From the NCBI GenBank assembly GCA_029265085.1, contig JAJUJY010000091.1:1-16778 (forward strand): 16,778 nucleotides of DNA, written 5' to 3'. Below are positions 1 through 6,869 of this stretch, piece by piece; within the stretch, counting starts at the first letter, position 1, and each line of letters begins with the position of its first letter. A program made the position numbers and the translations under genes. This DNA comes from Chloroflexota bacterium (GTDB lineage Bacteria > Chloroflexota > Anaerolineae > Anaerolineales > Anaerolineaceae). Under the pieces are notes generated by a model. It did no database searches. It was not told the DNA's origin and saw only the letters and a list, made by a program, of their open reading frames with translations.

Positions 1-104
1 ACACGGGCTGAGGTGTAATTGGCCATGCGTACATTTTCCTGAAGGCGTTCGCCAAACAGTTCGCGCAGTTTTGGAAGTGGTAAACCAGATGAAGAAACCG
101 ACAT
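1..104 (-). CDS. murB: UDP-N-acetylmuramate dehydrogenase, N-terminal fragment (runs off the window)
   Basis: Only the first 34 codons are present; the gene continues past the left edge. MurB is the cytoplasmic FAD enzyme that reduces UDP-GlcNAc-enolpyruvate to UDP-MurNAc with NADPH. The fragment reads LRELFGERLQENVRMANYTS followed by ARV, which matches the typical MurB start: an amphipathic helix, then the N-x-x-(M/L)-x-x-Y-T-(S/T)-x-(R)-V stretch that leads into the FAD-binding GG motif. The ATG at 104 has an AGGAG ribosome binding site at 110-114, five bases upstream, which overlaps the stop codon of the preceding small gene. Position after murC is the usual dcw order. The identification rests on a short fragment plus context. 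Confidence 0.85.
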   Translation of the reverse strand, partial: MSVSSSGLPLPKLRELFGERLQENVRMANYTSAR

Positions 105-112
105 TCAATCTC

Positions 113-304
113 CTAAAGCGTCTTTATAAAATCAATCAAGCGGTTGACAATCTGTTCTCGTTGGGGGGTATCCTGTTCAGCGGACTGATTTTCTGCTTTC
201 TCAGTCCCTTTTATACCTGTGTTCCCTCGGTTGTTTTTCTTTTCGAGTCGAACCGCTGGGGTAGAAATTGCAGATTCGTAAGAATGGACTTTGGGTTCAG
301 GCAT
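113..304 (-). CDS. Small unrecognised protein (63 aa) between murC and murB
   Basis: I do not recognise this protein. The reading frame fills the gap between murC and murB exactly. Its ATG at 304 overlaps the murC stop by eight bases (ATGCCTGA), and an AGGGAGG ribosome binding site lies six bases upstream at 311-317. Its TAG stop at 113-115 forms part of the murB ribosome binding site. An in-frame ATG at 310 would add two residues but directly abuts the Shine-Dalgarno, so 304 is preferred. The product is hydrophilic and rich in K, E, N, Q and R, with no signal peptide or membrane segment. The last 15 residues (REQIVNRLIDFIKTL) look like an amphipathic helix. The middle looks disordered. Coupling at both ends is the main evidence that it is translated; conservation was not tested. 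The alternative is non-coding spacer. Confidence 0.6.
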   Translation of the reverse strand: MPEPKVHSYESAISTPAVRLEKKNNRGNTGIKGTEKAENQSAEQDTPQREQIVNRLIDFIKTL

Positions 305-1691
305 GGGCATCCTCCCTGTTTTGCAAACCGATTAAAACGGATGCGCTGATTTGATCGGCATCTCCCGCTGACAAGACCAGAAGAATATCGCCGGACTGAA
401 GATGCTCGAGCAAATAATGGCTGGTTTCTGCCAGGGTTGGAATAAAACAGCAAGAGGCATGGTTCATCTGCTCAACAACCTGGCGGGCTGAGAATTGATC
501 ATTATGCTCTCGGGCAGCATAAATTTCTGTGACAATGACCTGATCGGCCAATTGAAATGCTTGGGTGAACTCCTTCAAAAGAGTCATCGTTCGCGAAAAG
601 GTATGCGGCTGCCAGACTGCCCAGATCGATTGGTGTGGATAACGGCTGCGGGCGGCCGAAAGGGTGGCACGCACCTCCGTAGGATGATGCGCATAGTCAT
701 CGATTATTGTAATTCCATGCACGGTTCCGAGAATATCAAAGCGGCGGCCAGTTCCGGTAAATTCACTCAAAGCCTGCGCTGCCTGCTCTAAAGAAAGTCC
801 TAATTGATCAATGACTGCCAGGACAGCCAGGGCATTCCCTACATTATGCAGGCCGGGTACCTGTAATTGAACGGTAGCCAAAATATTTGCTTCACGGCCA
901 GGAATGTGGGCGAGCATCTGAAAATCAAACCCACCTAGCTGGTTTACTTCCATATTGACACCCTGGTACATTGCATTTTCAGAGAATCCAAAAGTTAATG
1001 TTCGGAAAGGTTGTTCTGCCTGCCGAGCAGCCAGTGCAGCAGCATGGGGTTCGTCAGCACAAGCTAGCAGCAATCCGCCCGGTTTGAGATTGCGAACAAA
1101 TTGTTCAAAGGCAGCTTCGTAATCCGCCATAGTTGGGAAACAATCAGGGTGGTCATGTTCCAGGTTGTTGAGGATAGTGATCTCAGGCTGCAACCCCAGG
1201 AACATCCGGTCGTATTCATCAGCTTCAATGACAAACGTGTTTCCAGTACCGGCGTGCGCATTATTGCCCAAATTCTTTGAAACCCCGCCAATGATGTAGG
1301 TAGGGTCTTGGTCTAACCGGTAGAGAGTCCAGGCCATCATGGCGGTGGTGGTGGTTTTTCCATGTGTACCGGCAATTGCAATACCGGTCATTCCGCTCAT
1401 GACCTGTCCAAGGAAATCAGAGCGCTTTAAAACCGGGATCCCAGCTTTTTCTGCTGCCTGTACTTCGGGGTTGTCCAATTGGACTGCAGAGGAGCGAACA
1501 ACCACATCAGCACCGGCGATATTTTCTGCCTGGTGACCAACGAAGACCTGGATGCCGTCTTCCGCTAACTGGCGTGCCAATGGAGACATTGCCCGGTCAG
1601 AGCCGCTCACTATGAAACCGCGCTCTTTTAATAGCCGGGCAATTGCCGAAAGGCCAGTACCGCCGATGCCAATTAGGTGAATGTGTTTCAT
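297..1691 (-). CDS. murC: UDP-N-acetylmuramate--L-alanine ligase
   Basis: MurC is the cytoplasmic ATP-dependent ligase that adds L-alanine to UDP-MurNAc, the first step of stem-peptide synthesis. The 464 residues are normal length. Visible motifs in order: N-terminal Rossmann loop GIGGTG (8-13), ATP P-loop GTHGKTTTT (108-116), EADEYD (156-161) with the metal and carbamate-lysine region after it, LHNVGNALA (281-289) for adenine contact, GTGRRFD (313-319), and DDYAHHP (331-337), the MurC signature in the C-terminal domain. The ATG shares one base with the stop of the upstream cvpA-like gene (TAATG), so translation is coupled. There is no strong Shine-Dalgarno of its own. Its stop in turn overlaps the start of the small gene that precedes murB. 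Confidence 0.97.
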   Translation of the reverse strand: MKHIHLIGIGGTGLSAIARLLKERGFIVSGSDRAMSPLARQLAEDGIQVFVGHQAENIAGADVVVRSSAVQLDNPEVQAAEKAGIPVLKRSDFLGQVMSGMTGIAIAGTHGKTTTTAMMAWTLYRLDQDPTYIIGGVSKNLGNNAHAGTGNTFVIEADEYDRMFLGLQPEITILNNLEHDHPDCFPTMADYEAAFEQFVRNLKPGGLLLACADEPHAAALAARQAEQPFRTLTFGFSENAMYQGVNMEVNQLGGFDFQMLAHIPGREANILATVQLQVPGLHNVGNALAVLAVIDQLGLSLEQAAQALSEFTGTGRRFDILGTVHGITIIDDYAHHPTEVRATLSAARSRYPHQSIWAVWQPHTFSRTMTLLKEFTQAFQLADQVIVTEIYAAREHNDQFSARQVVEQMNHASCCFIPTLAETSHYLLEHLQSGDILLVLSAGDADQISASVLIGLQNREDAHA

Positions 1692-2230
1692 TAGATAAAT
1701 ACCACCAGAATAAATACAAAAGCCAGGGCTACTGCGAAATAGATTACCGGTGTACCCAACCAGTGGGGGGGCAAGAAAGGCAGCAATCGCAAGGCTGCCT
1801 GTCCCATCGGAGAATTCGGGTCGGGAGGGAGGACAATGGGAAATGGATACCGGGCATCATTGAGAAAATACCAAATTGTACCTACCAGGAGATATCCGTT
1901 TATTGAGCCTAAGAAGAAACCTAGCAAGGTGTCTTGTAAACGTTCTCGAGCAAAACGACCTGTCCCTGCCAGTTTGGGCAAATTTGGTGTTTGGTAACCA
2001 AAAAATGCCAATGACAAAAGGACCAAAACGCGCAACCAGAATAACGAGGTCGGAGCGCTTACCGGTAATGTGTCGCGAATAAACGGAACAAACCGTTCCA
2101 GGACCGTCAGGATAAACATGGAGAGGATAACGCTAAAGGTAACAAGCAGTTCTTTGGCCCAGCCGCGCATGCTGCCAATCAGGCCAAATAAAATAACGAA
2201 CATCCAGAAAATTACATTCAGGCTGATCAT
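1691..2230 (-). CDS. CvpA-like integral membrane protein
   Basis: This is a 179-residue, strongly hydrophobic protein with about five predicted membrane segments (near 4-22, 27-45, 61-80, 103-121 and 160-179). It resembles the CvpA (colicin V production) family. The first two helices are joined by GLIGSMRGWAKELL, equivalent to the family's G-x-x-R-G-x-x-(K/R)-E-L, and a later segment has the R-L-(D/Q)-x-L-L-G-F-x-L-G pattern. The chain ends inside its last membrane segment. CvpA proteins are poorly understood inner membrane proteins linked to envelope homeostasis; I infer no precise role. The ATG overlaps the murG stop by four bases (ATGA), and its stop shares a base with the murC start. That firmly places it in the dcw operon, which is not one of the classical dcw positions. 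Confidence 0.75.
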   Translation of the reverse strand: MISLNVIFWMFVILFGLIGSMRGWAKELLVTFSVILSMFILTVLERFVPFIRDTLPVSAPTSLFWLRVLVLLSLAFFGYQTPNLPKLAGTGRFARERLQDTLLGFFLGSINGYLLVGTIWYFLNDARYPFPIVLPPDPNSPMGQAALRLLPFLPPHWLGTPVIYFAVALAFVFILVVFI

Positions 2231-3339
2231 GATACTGCTTTGCCTTTCTGTCGTGACCGGGCAGCTAATTCGCGCAGCAAATCTGCGATACGTTCTGCGG
2301 CCTGAGGTTGAGCCAGTGAGAGCATGGATTGCTTCATCTTAGCCAGCCGTTCAGGGTCAGAAAGAATAGTGCGCAGGGTAGGCAATAACTGCCGTCCCAT
2401 GTTTGCATCTTCCATGAAAACCGCTGCCTCATTTTTGACAAGAAAATCTGCGTTGACTTTTTGATAACGCCATGCATATGGGTATGGCACCAGAATTGCG
2501 GGTAAGCCAAAGAGGGGAAATTCTCCCAGGGTGGAAGCGCCAGCACGAGATACTACCAGGTCGGCTGACGCCAGGGCTGCACCCATCTCTTCATGCAGAT
2601 AAGGGTACGCATGATAGTGTTGACTCAATGCTGTGGGGAGATTATTTTTCGCTTTCTGAATTTCTTCCCAGTCCAGCTTGCCGGAAATATGGACAACTTG
2701 AGCAAAAGATAAGATCTCGGTCAGGTTGGCGGTGATTGCGCGGTTAATTGAGCGGGCACCTTTGCTGCCGCCAAAGACCAGTAAAACTGGAAGGTCATTG
2801 GTTAAGCCCAACAACTGCCGGCTGTTTTCACGATTCCACTGAACAAGGTCTGGCCGGGTAGGGTAGCCGGTTTTAACCATCGGTGTACGCTTCGAGAAGA
2901 ACTGGCGCGATTCATCACTGGTCAGGGCAATATAGTCAGAGAAACGAGCCAGAACTTTTAATGCCAACCCTGGTTCGATATCCGGGACGTAAAGCAGACT
3001 TTCGTATTTAATCCCAGCCAATGCCATCGGGACAGCGACGTAGCCGCCTGTGAAAAGCAGTACGTCCGGTTTAAACTCATTCAAGATGCGGTAAGAGGCC
3101 AGCAAACCGCGGAAAAGCTGCCACAAGTTGCCCGGTAAGGAACGCAGTCCTACGCCGTGCACACCTGCTGCGGGTATGCCGGTGAAGGGGATGTTTTGGC
3201 GAGTGACCAATTCAGCTTCCATGCCGTTTTGGCCGCCTACCCATAAAACATCAACCTGATTACTCCCAAGAGCCTGAAGAACGGTCAGGGCGGGATACAC
3301 GCCGCCTCCGGTTCCCCCGGCGCAAATTAACAACCGCAC
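2227..3339 (-). CDS. murG: UDP-GlcNAc--lipid I GlcNAc transferase (makes lipid II)
   Basis: MurG is the membrane-associated GT-B glycosyltransferase that transfers GlcNAc from UDP-GlcNAc to lipid I on the cytoplasmic face. I choose the GTG at 3339 (370 aa) because a GGGAGGT ribosome binding site (3346-3352) lies six bases upstream and the protein then begins MRLLICAGGTGGG, as the family does. An upstream ATG at 3384 would add 15 unlike residues. Motifs: glycine loop CAGGTGGGVYP (6-16), FTGGYVAVP (96-104), GGSKGA (190-195), and the C-terminal SRAGASTLGEFPLFGLP (264-280) with the donor-binding glutamate at 273, then VPYPYAWRYQKVNA. The loop histidine of most MurG proteins (GGTGGH) is glycine here. 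The 5' end overlaps the ftsW 3' end by 80 bases. Confidence 0.95.
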   Translation of the reverse strand: MRLLICAGGTGGGVYPALTVLQALGSNQVDVLWVGGQNGMEAELVTRQNIPFTGIPAAGVHGVGLRSLPGNLWQLFRGLLASYRILNEFKPDVLLFTGGYVAVPMALAGIKYESLLYVPDIEPGLALKVLARFSDYIALTSDESRQFFSKRTPMVKTGYPTRPDLVQWNRENSRQLLGLTNDLPVLLVFGGSKGARSINRAITANLTEILSFAQVVHISGKLDWEEIQKAKNNLPTALSQHYHAYPYLHEEMGAALASADLVVSRAGASTLGEFPLFGLPAILVPYPYAWRYQKVNADFLVKNEAAVFMEDANMGRQLLPTLRTILSDPERLAKMKQSMLSLAQPQAAERIADLLRELAARSRQKGKAVS

Positions 3340-4513
3340 CGAATGACCTCCCTTCTTGAATTTCGTTTTCGTGCGAAGAGACACGCGAAACGCTCATAAT
3401 CAAACCTAAAGCACCTAATGTCATGGTCAAGTTTGATCCACCAGAACTGATTAAGGGCAAGGCATTTCCAGCCACAGGAACCAGTTGAACCATCACACCG
3501 ATATTAATAAAGGCTTCTAGGATGATCCAGATGGTCAATCCAGCTGCGATTAATTTTCCTACCAGATCACGTGCGCGGCTGGCTATTTTCAAACCACGCC
3601 ATAAAATAACCATGTACATTAGGACGACTACAGTAGCACCAATCAAACCGGTTTCTTCGGCGATCACTGCAAAAATACTATCAGTGTGTGATACGGGTAA
3701 GCCAGTAAATTTGGTCGTGCCTTTGCCAATTCCGACCCCAAAGATACCACCGCGTACAACAGATTCCAGCGATCTTTGAAGCTGGTAGGAGGCATTTTCA
3801 GGGTTTTGAAAACCTTCAACATAATTATCAATACGGGCTCGACCAGTGTCGGTTAAGAGTACAACAGCCAGGCCGAGTACAAGAACAATGGTCAAAATTA
3901 AGATAATTTGGCGCCAATCAACGCCAGCCAGGAAGAACAACAAGCCGCCCAGTACCATGATGGTTAGAATCGCGCTAAAGTCGGGTTGGAAGAAGATCAA
4001 AACAGAGATGATCGAAAGGATGGTAACCATAGGAAACAACCCAAATTCCAATTTGTTTAATACATCCTTTTTGGAGTCCAACCAGAATGCAAGGTAGATA
4101 ACTACAACGACTTTTGCGAGTTCCGAGGGCTGGATGGAGCCATTGAACAAGGTACGGCGCGCGTTAAAACGAAGCTCGCCAATGGTAGCCACAAGAACCA
4201 ATAAAATCAGGGTGACCAGCATGATCGGCACAACCAATCTTTTCAATCGCCGGTAATCAAAATACATGGCAATGGTTGCCCCGATCAGTCCCACAAATCC
4301 CCATTTGATTTGATTCAAAAAGAAGGCATTTGCAGGTTTATCTGCCATAATTGCAGGCATCCAACTGGCTGAATAGACCATCAACAGGCCAAAACCAAAC
4401 AAAAAGGCAACAGCCAGCAGCAACGGAACATCAATCCCTAACCGCAATGGGTGAAGTTGGGAGGTTGGCTTATTTGAGGAGACTTTACTATTTACGGCAG
4501 TTGATTCACCCAT
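3260..4513 (-). CDS. ftsW: Septal peptidoglycan glycosyltransferase, SEDS family
   Basis: FtsW is the polytopic SEDS glycosyltransferase that polymerises lipid II at the division site together with its class B PBP (here FtsI, same operon). The 417 residues include about ten membrane helices. Motifs: QPSELAK (128-134), QPDFSAIL (176-183), HTDSIFAVIAEETG (276-289) containing the catalytic-region aspartate (278), and GNALPLISSGGSN (349-361), the family hallmark near the C-terminus. The ATG lies inside the end of murD (22-base overlap). A GAGGAG is about 13 bases upstream, rather far. The conserved fold ends near residue 378. The remaining tail is hydrophilic, and its last 26 residues, arginine-rich (LRRGNRRRR), are encoded by DNA that also encodes the MurG glycine loop in another frame. 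FtsW rather than RodA is inferred from position. Confidence 0.94.
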   Translation of the reverse strand: MGESTAVNSKVSSNKPTSQLHPLRLGIDVPLLLAVAFLFGFGLLMVYSASWMPAIMADKPANAFFLNQIKWGFVGLIGATIAMYFDYRRLKRLVVPIMLVTLILLVLVATIGELRFNARRTLFNGSIQPSELAKVVVVIYLAFWLDSKKDVLNKLEFGLFPMVTILSIISVLIFFQPDFSAILTIMVLGGLLFFLAGVDWRQIILILTIVLVLGLAVVLLTDTGRARIDNYVEGFQNPENASYQLQRSLESVVRGGIFGVGIGKGTTKFTGLPVSHTDSIFAVIAEETGLIGATVVVLMYMVILWRGLKIASRARDLVGKLIAAGLTIWIILEAFINIGVMVQLVPVAGNALPLISSGGSNLTMTLGALGLIMSVSRVSSHENEIQEGRSFGAVVNLRRGNRRRRVSRPDRSSGSWE

Positions 4514-5874
4514 TTTTTAAATATTTCTCCTCTTTCTTCAAAGTCTTTAAATTGATCAAAACTCGTTCCACCGGGAGATAATAAAACAACATCTCCTGCC
4601 GTACATACTTTGGCAGCCTGCTCAACCGCTTCTGCTAAACCGGCACAACGATCTACTGTGTGGGGACGCTGTCCGTCTATTACCGGCCCGATTGCGGTCA
4701 TAATTTTCTCGGAGGCTTCACCGAAAACGATCACATGATCTACCCGTTGGCGAATCAAAGCTGCCAGATCTTCCCAGGGTAAATTCTTGTCACGACCACC
4801 GAGCATGAGAACAATTGGTTCTGTAAATGCCCGAACGGCTGCACTGGTTCGTTCTGGCGCGGTAGCAATCGAATCGTTGTACCAGCGAACCCCGTTCCAG
4901 CTGCGGACTAATTCCAATCGATGGAAGACCCCTTTAAAGTTCTGAATACCTGCCCACATAGCCTCAACCGGGAATTTCGCCGCAAACGCAACCGCACAGG
5001 CAGCCAGGACATTGGCAATGTTATGATCACCGCGCAACAAAATTAATTCCTGCGGCAGGACCTGGATATCTGTTTCGCCATCGTACCAGCAAATCCAGCC
5101 ATCCTGGGCATAAGTTCCGGGTATGCCAGCTGGCGGGTGGTTGAACCCAAAGGAAACCAGCTTCCCATGAACTTTTGTGCTTAAATTCCAGGATCCTGCA
5201 TCATCGCGGTTAAGAATCGCAATATCGGTGGGAGATTGGAAATCTAATAAACGGGCTTTCGCTGCCGTATAAGCTTCCAACGTGCCGTGCCGGTCAAGGT
5301 GATTAGGTGTAATGTTCAAAATTGCCCCGATGTAGGGCGAGTGCGTCATTTGCTCGAGTTGGAAGCTGGACAGCTCTAAAATGACCAGGTCGCTGGGTTG
5401 AATCTGATCCAGGTATTCCACCAGTGGCAGACCGATATTCCCGCCAATCCAGGCTTTGTGAGGGCAACATACTGCTGCTTCAGCCATCCGGCCAACCAAG
5501 GTTGTGGTCGTGGTTTTCCCTGCGGATCCGGTAATACCGATGACTTTGCAGGGTACTGCTTCCATGAAGATTTCAGAATCGTTTGAGATCAGCAACCCTC
5601 TGCGCTCAGCTTCTTGAACGATTGGCAGCGTTAGCGGAATACCACCCGAGAGACATACAATGTCCTGCTCATCTAATGCGGTTAGCGGATGATCACCAAG
5701 CACCCAATGGATGGCCAGCTCTTGCAGACTATCCATCACTGGCTGCATCTGTTCAACAGTGCGTTTGTCATTTAACGTGACTTTTGCACCCTGGTGAACC
5801 AGGTAACGCGCGAGAGCCAGTCCCTGGCGGGCGGCTCCGATAATCAATACGCGGCGGTTCATCCAATTCTGCAT
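4492..5874 (-). CDS. murD: UDP-N-acetylmuramoyl-L-alanine--D-glutamate ligase
   Basis: MurD adds D-glutamate to UDP-MurNAc-L-Ala in the cytoplasm, using ATP. I place the start at the ATG at 5874, two bases after the mraY stop (460 aa, normal length). The frame is open further upstream to 5931, but that part lies inside mraY and does not look like MurD. Motifs: N-terminal Rossmann segment VLIIGAARQG (9-18), P-loop GSAGKTTTT (116-124), ELSSFQLE (167-174), NHLDRHG (191-197), GDHNIANVLAA (282-292), WYNDSIATAPERT (331-343), and near the C-terminus LSPGGTSFDQF then FEERG. The usual NDSKATN and SPACASFD motifs appear as NDSIATAPERT and SPGGTSFD, which I take to be lineage variants. The Shine-Dalgarno is weak, so coupling to mraY is likely. 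Confidence 0.95.
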   Translation of the reverse strand: MQNWMNRRVLIIGAARQGLALARYLVHQGAKVTLNDKRTVEQMQPVMDSLQELAIHWVLGDHPLTALDEQDIVCLSGGIPLTLPIVQEAERRGLLISNDSEIFMEAVPCKVIGITGSAGKTTTTTLVGRMAEAAVCCPHKAWIGGNIGLPLVEYLDQIQPSDLVILELSSFQLEQMTHSPYIGAILNITPNHLDRHGTLEAYTAAKARLLDFQSPTDIAILNRDDAGSWNLSTKVHGKLVSFGFNHPPAGIPGTYAQDGWICWYDGETDIQVLPQELILLRGDHNIANVLAACAVAFAAKFPVEAMWAGIQNFKGVFHRLELVRSWNGVRWYNDSIATAPERTSAAVRAFTEPIVLMLGGRDKNLPWEDLAALIRQRVDHVIVFGEASEKIMTAIGPVIDGQRPHTVDRCAGLAEAVEQAAKVCTAGDVVLLSPGGTSFDQFKDFEERGEIFKKWVNQLP

Positions 5875-5876
5875 GA

Positions 5877-6869
5877 TTACACCAGTGCAACAGCGACGCC
5901 AAGCATCGCGAATAATAAACCGATTAACCAAAAACGCTGAACGACCTGGGTCTCACTCCATCCACCCAATTCAAAATGGTAATGAAGGGGAGCCATCCGA
6001 AAAACTCTTTTCCCTTTCGTGGCTTTGAAGTACAAAATTTGAATGACCACACTCATCGCTTCACTGACTGGGATAATGGCAATCACTGGTAATAACAGCC
6101 ATTGGCCGGTCATTAAGGCAACAACTGCCAATGTGGCCCCGATCGATAAGGAACCGGTGTCGCCCATGAAAAGTTCGGCTGGATGGACATTGAACCAAAG
6201 GAAGCCAAAAATTGCGCCTACCAGGGTGAAACAGAACCGGCCAACAAAGACCTGTCCTTGTAATAAAGCAATTCCACCGTAGGCGGCAAAGGCAGTGGCT
6301 GATATCAAACCGGCCAGACCATCCAGCCCATCGGTGAAATTGACTGCATTGGACATGCCAACGATGATAAATACCGCGATCGGGATATATAAATTACCCA
6401 GCGGAATGGGTTCTTCAAAACCCGGCCAATATAATTCTGGTACACCCAGCATGTATTTTAAAACAAAAGCAATTCCAATCGCTAAAACGAGCTGGAAGAT
6501 GAACTTTGTGCGGGCGCGCATACCTAAACCGCGGCGTGGTCCCCGAATGCCTTCCCAATCATCAATCGCACCTAAGACGGCATACAAAACCAGTACAAGC
6601 ATCGGTAAAAGCACCGAACGCCCAATAACCGGTACTCCAAGCAGCGAAACTGCATTCAATAAGATGGTGACCAGTAAAACCGGAGCGATAATCATGACCC
6701 CACCCATTGTTGGGGTGCCCATCTTTACAATGTGCGATCCGGGTTCTTCCACGCGGATCATTTTTCCGATTTTGAAATGGCGGAGGATCCGCAATAGGGG
6801 AGAGCCCCAAATGACGGCAAGCATGAAACTTAAACCGCTCAGTGCCAGGGCCAGTGACGTTTCTTTCAT
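5877..6869 (-). CDS. mraY: Phospho-MurNAc-pentapeptide transferase (makes lipid I)
   Basis: MraY is the integral membrane enzyme that transfers phospho-MurNAc-pentapeptide from UDP to undecaprenyl phosphate. The 330 residues form about ten membrane helices. Motifs: GTPTMGG (51-57), AIDDW (101-105) with the paired aspartates, NAVNFTDGLDGLAG (174-187), FMGDTGSL (234-241) with the catalytic-loop aspartate, and PLHYHFELGGWSE (294-306), the histidine-rich HHH-type motif specific to MraY rather than WecA-type relatives. The ATG overlaps the murF stop by four bases (ATGA) and has a good GGAGG site at 6877-6881, seven bases upstream. It is followed within two bases by murD. Confidence 0.97.
   Translation of the reverse strand: MKETSLALALSGLSFMLAVIWGSPLLRILRHFKIGKMIRVEEPGSHIVKMGTPTMGGVMIIAPVLLVTILLNAVSLLGVPVIGRSVLLPMLVLVLYAVLGAIDDWEGIRGPRRGLGMRARTKFIFQLVLAIGIAFVLKYMLGVPELYWPGFEEPIPLGNLYIPIAVFIIVGMSNAVNFTDGLDGLAGLISATAFAAYGGIALLQGQVFVGRFCFTLVGAIFGFLWFNVHPAELFMGDTGSLSIGATLAVVALMTGQWLLLPVIAIIPVSEAMSVVIQILYFKATKGKRVFRMAPLHYHFELGGWSETQVVQRFWLIGLLFAMLGVAVALV

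Noticed and set aside
71..349. 92-codon plus-strand frame opposite the small murC-murB gene
   Set aside because: It opposes the operon and the murB start. The minus-strand frame has matched ribosome binding sites and overlaps at both ends; this one does not.
3340..3384. Upstream ATG extension of murG
   Set aside because: The 15 added residues do not resemble MurG, and the strong GGGAGGT site would then lie inside the gene instead of six bases before the GTG.
5875..5931. Upstream ATG extension of murD into mraY
   Set aside because: The extra 19 residues lie inside the mraY 3' end and do not resemble a Mur ligase start; the ATG at 5874 gives a normal-length protein.
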